A stretch of DNA of 64,000 nucleotides, taken from the NCBI GenBank assembly GCA_048465415.1, contig DBFWLO010000024.1, forward strand, positions 119,942 to 183,941, given 5' to 3'. Both the position numbers and the translations under genes were made by a program. Below, in pieces: positions 48,663 to 58,076 of this stretch. Below the pieces are notes generated by a model. The model did no database searches and was not told the DNA's origin. It saw nothing but the letters and a program-made list of their open reading frames with translations. Every line of letters begins with the position of its first letter. Position 1 is the first letter of the stretch. The DNA comes from Scatosoma sp048465415 (GTDB lineage Bacteria > Bacillota > Clostridia > Christensenellales > Borkfalkiaceae).

Positions 48663-51245
48663 ATGAAAAAGAAAAAACAGACAAAACCGGAATATACTTC
48701 CGAGGAGGAAAAAAGAGAACAGCGGTTCCGCTCTCTCTTCCCCCAGGAAAAAGATAGAAAGAAAGCGAAAAAAGGCAGCAAGGTGAACGCGGCGGACGCC
48801 GTGCGCTTCAACGCGGAGCTTGAAGAAGGGCTCTCCAAAGCGCAGGTCGAAGAACGCATCGAACAGGGGCTCGTCAATAGGACGGTAAAAAAATATTCCA
48901 AAACGTACCGGAGCATTTTCGTCAGCAATATCTGCACCTTCTTCAACCTGCTCTGCCTTTTGGCGGCGCTGGCGCTTTTGTCCGCGCGCGCGCCCGTCTC
49001 GCAGTTCACCTTCGTGCTCATTTTCATGTGCAACATCGTCATGGGCATCGTGCAGGAGATCCGCGCCAAACGGAAAATCGACAAACTGTCCATTCTCTCC
49101 TCCCCCACCGCCAAAGTCATACGAAGTTCCAAAAAGAAAGAAATCCCCATCAGCGAACTCGTCCTCGACGATATCCTCCTCCTGGGAGCGGGGCAGCAGG
49201 TACCCGCCGACTGCGTTATGCTCGACGGTACCGCGGAACTCAACGAGTCCCTTTTAACCGGCGAATCGGTGCCGATCAAAAAAGAAGCGAACGAAACCCT
49301 GTACGCCGGTTCTTTCGTCGCCAGCGGCCACTGCGCCGTGCGCGTGGATAAGATCGGCGAGGATACGTATATCAGTAAACTCACCGCGCGGGCGAAAAAA
49401 TATAAGCGTCCCAATTCGGAGATCATGAATTCGATCAGCTTATTCATCAAAGTGATCGGCTTCGCGATCATTCCCATCGCCATTCTCATGTTCGGGACCA
49501 ACTTCAAAAATCTGGGCGGGAGCTTGGCGAGTCTCAAAGAAAACGGCGGCTTTTTCGCGGTGCTCTTATCCAACGACCTCATCATGAACGAAACGGTGCA
49601 AAAAACCTGCTCGGTCATCATCGGTATGATTCCTTCGGGACTGCTGCTTCTGACTACGGTCGCGCTCTCGGTGGGCATGATCCGGCTCGCCAAGTACAAC
49701 ACTCTCGTGCAGGACATGTATTCCCTCGAAATGCTCGCGCGCGTCAACGTGCTCTGTCTCGACAAGACGGGCACGATCACCGACGGGCGCATGAAAGTGA
49801 GCGACTGCATGCTGTTGAACAACCCCACCGATTATTCGGTGGACGATATCTTAGGCTCCATGCTCGCTTCTCTGAACGACAACAACCAGACCTCGATCGC
49901 GCTCTACGAACGTTTCGGCCATTCCGCGGCGTTGCAGTCCACGGCGATCATGCCCTTCTCGTCGGCAAGAAAGCTGTCCGCCGTCACCTTCGGGGACGTG
50001 GGCACCTTCGCGATGGGCGCGCCCGAATTCGTGCTCAAACCCATGCCGATCCGCGTCGAAAAGATCGTCAAACAGTATGCGCAGATGGGGCTGCGCGTGC
50101 TCGTGCTCGCACATTCCCCCGCGCAGATCCAGGGCGATAAGCTGCCGACGGTGTTCCGTCCCATCGCCATTCTCACCCTCTCGGACAATATCCGTCCCGA
50201 CGCGATCGAGACGATCAAATGGTTCCGCGAAAACGACGTGGCGGTGAAGGTGATTTCGGGCGACAACCCCGTCACCGTTTCGGAAGTGGCGCGCCGCGCG
50301 GGCATCAAAAACGCCGCGCAGTTCATTTCCCTCGAAGGTCTCTCCGATCTGGAAGTGGAAAACGCCGCCAATCAGTACACCGTCTTCGGACGCGTCACGC
50401 CCGAACAGAAAGCGATCCTCATTCGTTCGATCAAGAAAGCGGGCAACACGGTGGCGATGACCGGCGACGGCGTCAACGATATTCTCGCCATGAAGGAAGC
50501 CGACTGCGCCGTTTCGGTGGCTTCGGGCAGCGACGCGGCGAGAAACGTATCCAATCTCGTGTTGCAGGACAATAACTTCGGCTCGATGCCCAAGATCGTC
50601 AACGAGGGGCGGCGCGTCATCAATAACATCAAGGACTCCGCCTCCCTTTATATCATGAAAACTCTGCTCACCGTCATTCTGGCGATGGTCTGTATCTTCC
50701 GGGGAAGCGTCTATTTCTTCACGACCAACAACATGCTTCTCTTTGAAATTCTCATCAGCGCGATCCCCTCTTTCGTGCTCTCTTTGCAGCCCAACACCAA
50801 CCGCGTCAAAGGAAAGTTCATTCCTTTCGTTCTCAGCCGGGCTTTTCCGGGCGCCTTGACGATGGCCTGCGGAATCGTGTCCATTTTTATCATCAACGAG
50901 ACTTCCCTGTCCTACGTCTTTGAATACACGACGGAGACGGGCGAAACGGCCAGCGTCTACAACGCGATGATGATGATGACCTTGACGTTTACGGGACTCG
51001 TGATGCTTTTAAGAATCTGTCAGCCTTTAAACGTACTGCGCGCGATACTCTTCGGCAGTATGGCGCTGTTATGTATTACGGTGCTTTCGGTGCCGGTGCT
51101 CGGGAATATCGTATACGCGGGCTGGGAATCGCTGAAATTCACTCTCACGCAGATACTCATTCTCATCGTCATCGTGCAGGCGGCGATCCCCGTTTCCGCG
51201 GGGCTGATCAAATTTTTCGATATGTTTACGCCGGCGGACGAATAA
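48663..51245 (+). CDS. CtpE-like cation-transporting P-type ATPase
   Basis: An 860-residue P-type ATPase: TGES (199-202) in the actuator, PSGL (324-327) in membrane helix 4 where many transporters have PEGL, phosphorylation site DKTGT with Asp367, hinge TGDGVNDILAMKEADCAVSVASGSDAA, and about ten membrane helices. No N-terminal heavy-metal domain or CPx motif is present, so soft-metal transport is unlikely. The overall form matches the CtpE group, implicated in Ca2+ handling in other bacteria. The very basic, Lys/Glu-rich N-terminus (about 40 residues) is unusual. Ion specificity is inferred only. Confidence 0.88.
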   Translation: MKKKKQTKPEYTSEEEKREQRFRSLFPQEKDRKKAKKGSKVNAADAVRFNAELEEGLSKAQVEERIEQGLVNRTVKKYSKTYRSIFVSNICTFFNLLCLLAALALLSARAPVSQFTFVLIFMCNIVMGIVQEIRAKRKIDKLSILSSPTAKVIRSSKKKEIPISELVLDDILLLGAGQQVPADCVMLDGTAELNESLLTGESVPIKKEANETLYAGSFVASGHCAVRVDKIGEDTYISKLTARAKKYKRPNSEIMNSISLFIKVIGFAIIPIAILMFGTNFKNLGGSLASLKENGGFFAVLLSNDLIMNETVQKTCSVIIGMIPSGLLLLTTVALSVGMIRLAKYNTLVQDMYSLEMLARVNVLCLDKTGTITDGRMKVSDCMLLNNPTDYSVDDILGSMLASLNDNNQTSIALYERFGHSAALQSTAIMPFSSARKLSAVTFGDVGTFAMGAPEFVLKPMPIRVEKIVKQYAQMGLRVLVLAHSPAQIQGDKLPTVFRPIAILTLSDNIRPDAIETIKWFRENDVAVKVISGDNPVTVSEVARRAGIKNAAQFISLEGLSDLEVENAANQYTVFGRVTPEQKAILIRSIKKAGNTVAMTGDGVNDILAMKEADCAVSVASGSDAARNVSNLVLQDNNFGSMPKIVNEGRRVINNIKDSASLYIMKTLLTVILAMVCIFRGSVYFFTTNNMLLFEILISAIPSFVLSLQPNTNRVKGKFIPFVLSRAFPGALTMACGIVSIFIINETSLSYVFEYTTETGETASVYNAMMMMTLTFTGLVMLLRICQPLNVLRAILFGSMALLCITVLSVPVLGNIVYAGWESLKFTLTQILILIVIVQAAIPVSAGLIKFFDMFTPADE

Positions 51246-51314
51246 GGTTTCGACCAAACGTAATTTGTTTTGTTTACAAAACAAATTAGTCGAGTCTTTG
51301 AGACGAATGATAAC

Positions 51315-51363
51315 AGCCCCCGACAACTTGCACGTTCGTGCAGGAAGTCGAGGGCTTCTTTTT
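51315..51363 (+). terminator. Terminator after the P-type ATPase gene
   Basis: A long imperfect stem (AGCCCCCGAC 51315-51324 with GTCGAGGGCT 51347-51356, inner TGCACG/CGTGCA with TTCG loop), then T run. Another hairpin without T run (AATTTGTTTTG and partner, 51261-51286) lies before it. Confidence 0.8.
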
Positions 51364-51455
51364 GATAAAATATCTATTGTTAATAACTATAACCGCTGAT
51401 CTTTCCATACGTTTCTTGTATAATATAAATCAAAGAAACAAAGGAGAAAAATTTT

Positions 51456-51785
51456 ATGAAACTATCTATTATCGACGAAGTGCTCGACGGAAACTTTCAA
51501 AGTTTTATGGAAGAACGCGTCCCCATTCCCGCGTACATCGAAAAAACCGTCGGACAAGCGGAAACGAAGCTGTTGAACACGATGAACAAAGAACAGGAAA
51601 AACTTTTCGACGACTATCGCTTCGAATGTTTCGCTATCCTCGCCGAGCATGAGCGGCTGCATTTTAAAAAAGGCGTTCGCTTCGGGCTGATGCTGGCGAC
51701 GGAAGCCTATTCTATGGAATTCGGCGGCAACGAAGATATTTTCCGCGAAATGTCCGCCGATTCCTCGGCGGAAAAAACTTCGTAA
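51456..51785 (+). CDS. Small helical protein, DUF6809-like
   Basis: A 109-residue mostly helical protein, beginning MKLSIIDEVLDGNF, with a central NTMNKEQEKLFDDYRFECFAILAEHE and LHFKKGVRFGLMLATEAY. This layout (helical pair, then F..G..LGL.L..E) resembles DUF6809-type small proteins of Clostridia, often near phage or conjugative genes. It has a strong ribosome binding site (AAAGGAG) and its own TATAAT at 51419-51424. Function unknown. Confidence 0.65.
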   Translation: MKLSIIDEVLDGNFQSFMEERVPIPAYIEKTVGQAETKLLNTMNKEQEKLFDDYRFECFAILAEHERLHFKKGVRFGLMLATEAYSMEFGGNEDIFREMSADSSAEKTS

Positions 51786-51791
51786 TCTGTT

Positions 51792-51831
51792 AAAAAATCC
51801 CCGGTTCCGCATAAGCGAACCGGGGGTTTTT
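51792..51831. terminator. Bidirectional terminator between the small protein and gyrA
   Basis: Stem CCCCGGTTC (51799-51807) with GAACCGGGG (51817-51825), A run before and T run after. Confidence 0.85.
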
Positions 51832-51840
51832 AGTTACGAT

Positions 51841-54486
51841 TTATTCGTCGTCGGCAGGAGCGTCGTCCTCGCCGTCGTCGATTTCTTCCGCATCGTCCTC
51901 GACGATGTCAACGCCGTCGTCCTCTTCGTCGAGCGTTTCCGCGCCTTCCGTCAATTCCGTCACGTCCACGTCGGCGATCGTCTCTTCGGGAGCCGCCGTC
52001 TCCGCTTCGTCGTCGCGTTCGGTGACGTCCACGGTCGCGACGAGGCTGTCCTTGACGTTCATGACGCGCACGCCGCGGGTGGCGCGACCGATACGGCTGA
52101 TCGAGTCCGCGTGCATACGAATGATCGTGCCGCCCGTGGTGATGATCATGATATCGTTGTCGTCGGACACGAGTTTCATATTGACGAGATAACCCGTCTT
52201 ATCGTTGAAAATGCCCGCCTTGATTCCCTTGCCGCCGCGGCTTTGCAGGCGGTAGTCCTCGACGGAGGAACGCTTGCCGTAGCCGTTGGAGGTGAGCGTG
52301 AAGATGTCCATTTCGGGATTGACGACCAGCATATCGACGATCTCGTCCTCCCCGCTCAGGCGCATGGCGCGCACGCCCGCCGCCGTTCTGCCCATCGAAC
52401 GCACGTCCTTTTCCGAGAACCGGATACATTTCCCGCAGCGCGAAGCGATCAGAAGCTCGTTCTCGCCCGTCGTGAACTGTACGGAAATCAGCTCGTCGCC
52501 CTCCGCCATGCGAATGGCGATCTTGCCGTTTTTAGGGATCCGGTCGTATTCCTTCGTCGAGGTCTTTTTGATGACGCCCCGCTTGGTGGCGATGACGATA
52601 TAGCCGCCGTCCCCCTCCTTCACGGGCAGTACCGACTCTATCTTCTCGCCCTGGTCGAGCCGGACAATGTTGACGACGGCGCGCCCCCTGGCGGTGCGGT
52701 TGGCCTCGGGGATTTCGTATCCCTTCACCGAGTACACCTTGCCGAACGAGGAGAAGAGCAGTATATCGTCGTGCGTCGAAGAAATGAACATCTTCTCCAC
52801 ATAGTCCTCGTCTTTGGGTTTGTGCGCGGTGATCCCCATGCCGCCCCGGTTCTGGGCCTTATATTCGGACACGGGCAGACGCTTGATATACCCGGTATGC
52901 GTCAGGGAAATCACCACGTCCTCTTTGTCGATGAGATCCGCGTCCTCGATCGAGCCGTAATCCACAGAAATCTCCGTGCGGCGGGGGGAGGGATAGCGAT
53001 TCCGAATATCGATGAGATCGGCGCGAATGATCGCCATGACGCGGCTCTCGTTGGCGAGAATGTCTTTGAGGTCGGCGATCGTCGCTTCCAGAGCGGCGAG
53101 TTCTTCCTGCAATTTCTCCACTTCGAGAGAGGTGAGACGCTGCAACCGCATTTCGAGGATCGCATTCGCCTGTTTCTCGTCCAGCTCGAACGCCTGCGTG
53201 AGCCCCGCGATCGCCGCGAACTTGTCCGGCGATTCTTTGATGATGCGGATCACTTCGTCGATGTTGGCGAGCGCCAGCACGAGCCCCGAGACGATATGCG
53301 CCCGTTCCTCCGTCTTGTTCAACTCGAACCGGGTGCGCCGGACAATGACTTCCTTCTGATGTTCAAGGTAGTAATAAAGGATCTCGCGGAGGTTGAGCGT
53401 CCTCGGCTCGGTGCCGTTTTCGACGAGCGCGAGCATGATGATCCCGTCCGAGACCTGCAAGTTGGTGCGCTTATAGAGCGTATTGAGCACCACCTGCGCA
53501 TTGGCGTCCTTCTTGCACTCGATGACGATGCGCATACCGTCGCGGTCGGATTCCTCGCGGATATCGGAAATTCCTTCGAGGCGTTTGTCCTTGACCATGT
53601 CCGCGATCGTCTTGATGAGCATCGCCTTATTGACCTGGTAGGGAATCTCCGTGACGATGATACGCGTGCGCGCGTTGCCGCCCGTGCCGTATTCCTCGAT
53701 TTCGCATTTGGAACGAATGACGATCTTGCCCTGACCGGTGCGGTAGGCGTTGCGGATTCCGCTGCGCCCCATGATGATCCCCCCGGTGGGGAAATCGGGC
53801 GCGGGGATATATTCCATGAGTTCGTCGACCGTGATCTCGGGATTGTCGATCATCGCCACCGTGCCGTCGATGACTTCGCGGAGGTTATGGGGCGGAATAT
53901 TCGTCGCCATACCGACCGCGATTCCGTCCGAACCGTTCACCAAGAGGTTGGGGAAGCGGGCGGGCATGACGGTAGGCTCCGATTCGTTGCCGTCGAAGTT
54001 GGGGATAAAGTCCACCGTCTCTTTATCGAGATCGCGGAGCATTTCCGACGCCAGTTTGGTGAGCCGGGCTTCCGTGTAACGCATGGCCGCCGCGGGATCG
54101 CCGTCGACGCTGCCGAAGTTGCCGTGTCCGTCCACGAGCGGGAAGTTGATCGTGAAATCCTGCGCGAGCCGGACGAGCGCGTCGTAGACGGAGCTGTCGC
54201 CGTGGGGGTGATATTTACCGAGCGTGTCGCCGACGATACGGGCGCACTTGCGGTAAGATTTGTCGTTGTATAAACCCATTTCGTGCATGGAGAAGAGGAT
54301 TCTTCTGTGCACGGGTTTGAGACCGTCCCGGACGTCGGGAATGGCTCTCGATTTATTCACGGCCATGGCATAGGCGATGAACGAGCGTTTGAGTTCGTCG
54401 TCCACCTCCACGTCCAGCATTTTCGTCATGGCCAGCGTCTTTTTAAATTCCTCGGTTAATTCCGGGCTTGTTTCTTTCTTTGCCAT
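51841..54486 (-). CDS. gyrA: DNA gyrase subunit A
   Basis: An 881-residue GyrA. The catalytic tyrosine is Tyr137 in AAAMRYTEARL. The quinolone-region motif KYHPHGDSSVYDALVR has Ser98 and Asp102 at the positions of E. coli Ser83 and Asp87, the unmutated state. The C-terminal beta-pinwheel carries the gyrase box QSRGGKGIKAG (the DNA-wrapping QRRGGKG type), marking GyrA rather than ParC. The last 60 residues are an extreme Asp/Glu tail. With GyrB it introduces negative supercoils. It follows gyrB by 27 bp. Confidence 0.98.
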   Translation of the reverse strand: MAKKETSPELTEEFKKTLAMTKMLDVEVDDELKRSFIAYAMAVNKSRAIPDVRDGLKPVHRRILFSMHEMGLYNDKSYRKCARIVGDTLGKYHPHGDSSVYDALVRLAQDFTINFPLVDGHGNFGSVDGDPAAAMRYTEARLTKLASEMLRDLDKETVDFIPNFDGNESEPTVMPARFPNLLVNGSDGIAVGMATNIPPHNLREVIDGTVAMIDNPEITVDELMEYIPAPDFPTGGIIMGRSGIRNAYRTGQGKIVIRSKCEIEEYGTGGNARTRIIVTEIPYQVNKAMLIKTIADMVKDKRLEGISDIREESDRDGMRIVIECKKDANAQVVLNTLYKRTNLQVSDGIIMLALVENGTEPRTLNLREILYYYLEHQKEVIVRRTRFELNKTEERAHIVSGLVLALANIDEVIRIIKESPDKFAAIAGLTQAFELDEKQANAILEMRLQRLTSLEVEKLQEELAALEATIADLKDILANESRVMAIIRADLIDIRNRYPSPRRTEISVDYGSIEDADLIDKEDVVISLTHTGYIKRLPVSEYKAQNRGGMGITAHKPKDEDYVEKMFISSTHDDILLFSSFGKVYSVKGYEIPEANRTARGRAVVNIVRLDQGEKIESVLPVKEGDGGYIVIATKRGVIKKTSTKEYDRIPKNGKIAIRMAEGDELISVQFTTGENELLIASRCGKCIRFSEKDVRSMGRTAAGVRAMRLSGEDEIVDMLVVNPEMDIFTLTSNGYGKRSSVEDYRLQSRGGKGIKAGIFNDKTGYLVNMKLVSDDNDIMIITTGGTIIRMHADSISRIGRATRGVRVMNVKDSLVATVDVTERDDEAETAAPEETIADVDVTELTEGAETLDEEDDGVDIVEDDAEEIDDGEDDAPADDE

Positions 54487-54513
54487 TATTTACTCCTTAG
54501 CTTTTCAATGCCC

Positions 54514-56427
54514 TTAAATATCCAGATCGGTGACGAGCGAGGCGTTCTCTTCGATGAATTTTCTTCTCAGCTCGGGGTTTTCGCCCATCAGCATCGTGAA
54601 CATCGTATCCGCCTCGGCCGCGTCCTCCATCGTCACGCGCACCAGCGTTCTCGTCGCGGGGTTCATCGTCGTTTCCCAGAGCTGTTCCTTGCTCATCTCG
54701 CCGAGGCCTTTATAGCGCTGGTATTCCACTTTCGAGGTCGCCTGCGCGTCGTAGGCCGTCTTTTCCTCTTCCGAATAGAGATATTCCTCCTTGCCCTTGC
54801 TCGAAGCCTTATAAAGGGGGGGCAGGGCGGAGTACACGTGCCCGTGCTCGATGAGCGGGCGCATGAAACGGAACAGGAACGTATACAAAAGGATACGGAT
54901 ATGCGCGCCGTCGACGTCCGCGTCGGTCATGGAAATGATGCGGTCGTAACGGAGCTTGCTCTCGTCGAAATCGTCCAGGATCCCGCAGCCGAACGCCGTG
55001 ATCATCGATTTGATTTCCTCGTTTTCGAGCACGCGGTTGAGCCGCACCTTCTCGACGTTTAAAATCTTGCCGCGAAGGGGCAGAATCGCCTGGAATCTTC
55101 TGTCGCGCCCCTGTTTCGCCGTGCCGCCGGCCGAGTCCCCCTCGACGATATAGATCTCGCAAAGCTCCGGCCGGCGGTCGGAGCAGTCGGCGAGTTTGCC
55201 GGGCAGCGTCGTGCTTTCGAGCACGCCTTTGCGCCGAGTCAGCTCGCGCGCGTTCCTCGCCGCGTCGCGGGCTTTCTGCGCCGTGATGCAGCGCAGCACC
55301 AACTCCCGCGCCACCGCGGGATTTTCTTCGAGGAAGGTACCCATGTGTTCGGTGACGCACTTATTGACGAAAGCGCGGATAGAGCTGTTGTTGAGTTTAT
55401 CCTTCGTCTGCGACTCGAACTGCGCGTTGACGAGCTTGACAGAAATCACCGCGGTGATCCCCTCGCGCACGTCCTCGCCCGTGAGTTTGTCGCTCTCTTT
55501 CAAAACGTTCAGTTTTCTGCCCGCGTCGTTGATGACCTTCGTGAGCGCCATTTTCAGGCCTTCCACGTGCGTGCCGCCGTCGATCGTGTTGACGTTGTTG
55601 GCGTAGCTGTAAATGACCTCGTTATAGCTCTCGTTGTACTGAATGGCGACTTCGCAGACGGTGTCGCCGTCCGTTTCCTCGAAATACACGGGCGCGGGGA
55701 AGAGCACTTCGTCGCGGTTTTTATTGAGTTCCTCGACGAAGGAACGGATCCCGCCTTCATAGCAGAAGGAATCCCGTTTTTCCTGTTCCGGGCGCTTATC
55801 TTCGAGGGAAATCCGCAGTCCCTTATTGAGATAGGCGAGCTCGCGGAGCCGTCCTTTGAGCGCGTCGTAGTTGAACGTCGTCGTTTCGAAGATCTCGTCG
55901 TCGGGCATGAAAGTGACTTTCGTGCCCATCTCGTCGGTATCCCCCACGACGGACACCGGGCGCTGCGGCACGCCGCGGTTATACACCTGTTTATATACGT
56001 GACCGTTTTGATAGACCTCCGCTTCCAGCCATTCCGAAAGCGCGTTGACCGCCTTGACGCCGACGCCGTGCAGGCCGCTCGACACTTTATAGCCCGAATC
56101 GCCGCCGAACTTGCCGCCGGCGTTCACTTTCGTGAAGACCACTTCCAGCGTGGACACCCCCTCTTTGGGGTGAACGTCCGTGGGGATCCCGCGGCCGTTG
56201 TCCGATACGGTGCAGCTGCCGTCCGCGTTGAGCACCACTTCGATATGGGTGCAGTATCCCGCCAGCGCTTCGTCGATGGAGTTGTCCACCACCTCGTGCA
56301 CGAGATGATGCAGCCCCTTCGCGTCCGTGGACGAGATATACATGCCGGGCCGTTTCCTGATGTGCTCCATGCCGTCCAGAACCTGAATTTGTTCGGCGCC
56401 GTATTCGCCCTCTACTTTTTCAGACAT
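54514..56427 (-). CDS. gyrB: DNA gyrase subunit B
   Basis: A 637-residue GyrB of the short Gram-positive form. GHKL ATPase motifs EVVDNSIDEALAGY and DNGRGIPTDVHP, then the TOPRIM motifs EGDSAGGTAKQGRDR and MTDADVDGAHIR, and the closing YKGLGEM...TTMNPATRTL. It supplies ATP hydrolysis for supercoiling. recF and dnaN are not upstream, so this is not the classic dnaA-region arrangement. Confidence 0.98.
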   Translation of the reverse strand: MSEKVEGEYGAEQIQVLDGMEHIRKRPGMYISSTDAKGLHHLVHEVVDNSIDEALAGYCTHIEVVLNADGSCTVSDNGRGIPTDVHPKEGVSTLEVVFTKVNAGGKFGGDSGYKVSSGLHGVGVKAVNALSEWLEAEVYQNGHVYKQVYNRGVPQRPVSVVGDTDEMGTKVTFMPDDEIFETTTFNYDALKGRLRELAYLNKGLRISLEDKRPEQEKRDSFCYEGGIRSFVEELNKNRDEVLFPAPVYFEETDGDTVCEVAIQYNESYNEVIYSYANNVNTIDGGTHVEGLKMALTKVINDAGRKLNVLKESDKLTGEDVREGITAVISVKLVNAQFESQTKDKLNNSSIRAFVNKCVTEHMGTFLEENPAVARELVLRCITAQKARDAARNARELTRRKGVLESTTLPGKLADCSDRRPELCEIYIVEGDSAGGTAKQGRDRRFQAILPLRGKILNVEKVRLNRVLENEEIKSMITAFGCGILDDFDESKLRYDRIISMTDADVDGAHIRILLYTFLFRFMRPLIEHGHVYSALPPLYKASSKGKEEYLYSEEEKTAYDAQATSKVEYQRYKGLGEMSKEQLWETTMNPATRTLVRVTMEDAAEADTMFTMLMGENPELRRKFIEENASLVTDLDI

Positions 56428-56772
56428 TTTCTTTATTTACTCCTCGTTTCGCGCCCCTTTTTTTAAAGCCGGAACGCGGTTGATTTTTTACTTCTCTATT
56501 ATACCATAATCGGGGAAAAAAGTACAGCGTTTTACCGCAAGTTTTTACATGTTTATTTTACCAACAGCCCTTTTTAGCGATTCTTTTCGCCTTTAAACGC
56601 GTTTTATATATTCTTTCGACAAAGTGTACGCCCCTTATGCAAAATCGCTCCTGAGGCTTTTTATTCTTTGTTTTGAATTTGAGAAGATTTTTTTAAAAAT
56701 TCCCTAGGAACGGAAACGAAGGCATTTTTTTCCGGAATTTTGCGCATACTTTTTTTGGGAGGTATTCGTCTT
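56428..56772. other. Intergenic region upstream of gyrB
   Basis: An AT-rich divergent promoter region. A minus-strand TATAAT at 56498-56503 is the likely gyrB -10, with a poor -35 (TGTACT). No ORF or stem-loop of note was seen up to the zinc-ribbon gene. Confidence 0.45.
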
Positions 56773-56952
56773 ATGAAAAATTCTCAGCCGGTAAATTCTT
56801 TAAGCGGACTCTGCCGCGGGTGCGGAAAGCCGCTCGACCGCAGCCGGACGCACTATTGTCCCTCCTGCGGGGAAAGCGTCTGCCCCGAATGCGCGCGCAG
56901 AAACGGCGGCGTCTGCCGGCGCTGCTTCACGCCCCTCGAACGCTTCTGCTGA
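56773..56952 (+). CDS. Zinc-ribbon miniprotein
   Basis: A 59-residue protein started at the ATG at 56773 after GGGAGG. Nine cysteines in total, eight of them forming four CxxC pairs: CRGCGKPL, YCPSC, VCPEC and VCRRC. This suggests two zinc sites in a treble-clef or double-ribbon fold. Such small proteins can bind nucleic acid or act as metal-binding adaptors. I cannot assign a family. It ends 28 bp before a terminator-like hairpin. Confidence 0.65.
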   Translation: MKNSQPVNSLSGLCRGCGKPLDRSRTHYCPSCGESVCPECARRNGGVCRRCFTPLERFC

Positions 56953-56980
56953 ACGACGTTGAGGCTTCTGCGGCAAAATA

Positions 56981-57010
56981 AGGGCCGGAAAACAGTTTCC
57001 GGCCCTTTCG
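56981..57010. terminator. Terminator between the zinc-ribbon gene and dus
   Basis: Stem AGGGCCGGAAA (56981-56991) with TTTCCGGCCCT (56996-57006); T-rich on both strands, so it can serve both convergent genes. Confidence 0.8.
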
Positions 57011-57018
57011 CTTCGTCC

Positions 57019-57151
57019 GTAAACGATTGCAGACGAAAATTTTATGCGGCGTCAAAATCTTTTTCCCTTTCTGTAAACGATTACATAGAAAAATTTGAGA
57101 AAAATGCGGGAGTTCTTTTTGGTCTCTGTAAACGATTTCAGACGAAAATTT
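57019..57151. repeat. Three spaced direct repeats at the 3' end of dus
   Basis: GTAAACGATTnCAgAcGAAAATTT occurs at 57019-57042, 57073-57095 (diverged, one base shorter) and 57128-57151, starting 54 and 55 bp apart. The third copy contains the last codons and stop of dus, so the unit may have arisen by copying that gene end. The intervening sequences are unrelated. Confidence 0.75.
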
Positions 57152-58076
57152 CCCGCGCGATATCGAGAACCTCGTCGGGCGACGCACAGGAGAAGAGTTT
57201 TTCTTTATACGCGGCGGCGCCGCGCCGCCCCTTGACGTAGAAAGAGACCATTTTGCGCATAAAGACGGTGGTGAAGCGCTCGTCGAAGATTTTCCGCATT
57301 TCCCGCGTCTGTTCCTCGACCATCGCGTATTTATTTTCCGGCTTTCCGCCCGTAAACGCGCAGAATATCTGCGGATCGAAGAGGGCGGCGCGCGCGATCA
57401 TGATGCCGTCCGCGCCCGTTTCCGACATTAATTTTTCCCCGTCCGCGAGGGAAAAGACGCCGCCGTTGGCGACGACGGGGATTTTGACGGCTTCTTTCGC
57501 CGCCGCGATCTCTCTAAAATCGACCTCTCCCGCGTAAAATTGTTCCCGGGTACGGCCGTGGATTGTCAATAAGCTCGCCCCTGCCCCCTCCATTCGCTTG
57601 GCGAACTCTCTCGTGATCAGTTTATCGGCGGTGAGACCGATACGGATTTTCACCGTCACCGTCTTGCCGCTCTTGACGCACTGAGAAACGATCTGTTCCG
57701 CGAGCGCGGGATTTTCGAGCAGCGCGCTGCCCTCGCCGTTCTTGTAAATTTTCGGTACGGGGCAGCCCATGTTGACGTCGACGACGGGAAAGGGCGCGAG
57801 CGCCTCGTTTTCGCACGCCAGCCGCATCGTTTCCGGTTCCTTTCCGAACAGCTGCACCGCCCGATGCGTCTCACGATCGGTCGTATATAAGAGCTCTTTG
57901 GTGTTCTCGCTGCCATATTTGAGTCCTTTCGCGCTCACCATTTCCGTGAAGCAAAGCCCCGCGCCGTATTTCGCGCAGAGCATGCGGAAAGGATAATTCG
58001 TATATCCCGCCAGCGGCGCGAGAAAGACGTTGTTCGCCGTTTCCACGCCGCCGATCTTCAAAGTCCGAAGATTCAT
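57138..58076 (-). CDS. dusB: tRNA-dihydrouridine synthase
   Basis: A 312-residue Dus enzyme started at 58076 (MNLRTLKIGGVE). FMN-binding TIM-barrel motifs: FLAPLAGYTNYPFRMLC near the start, VDVNMGCPVPKI with the catalytic cysteine, TIHGRTREQFYAG, and VVANGGVFSLAD. It reduces specific tRNA uridines with NADPH. Its ATG overlaps the mazG stop as ATGA, so it is coupled to mazG. Assignment to DusB rather than another Dus is by Bacillota custom. Confidence 0.95.
   Translation of the reverse strand: MNLRTLKIGGVETANNVFLAPLAGYTNYPFRMLCAKYGAGLCFTEMVSAKGLKYGSENTKELLYTTDRETHRAVQLFGKEPETMRLACENEALAPFPVVDVNMGCPVPKIYKNGEGSALLENPALAEQIVSQCVKSGKTVTVKIRIGLTADKLITREFAKRMEGAGASLLTIHGRTREQFYAGEVDFREIAAAKEAVKIPVVANGGVFSLADGEKLMSETGADGIMIARAALFDPQIFCAFTGGKPENKYAMVEEQTREMRKIFDERFTTVFMRKMVSFYVKGRRGAAAYKEKLFSCASPDEVLDIAREIFV

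Noticed and set aside
51261..51286. Hairpin after the P-type ATPase as the main terminator
   Set aside because: It has no T run; the stem at 51315-51356 followed by T is the better terminator.
52111..54273. A 720-codon open frame antisense to gyrA
   Set aside because: Arises from the codon bias of gyrA; Arg/His/Asp-rich with no motif.
57019..57151. CRISPR array
   Set aside because: Only three imperfect repeats, no cas genes, the repeats are not palindromic, and one overlaps the dus coding end.
56927..57187. An 86-codon minus ORF with repeated IF.CNRL pattern
   Set aside because: The repeated peptide simply reflects the three DNA repeats; it overlaps the dus end and a terminator and has no start signal.
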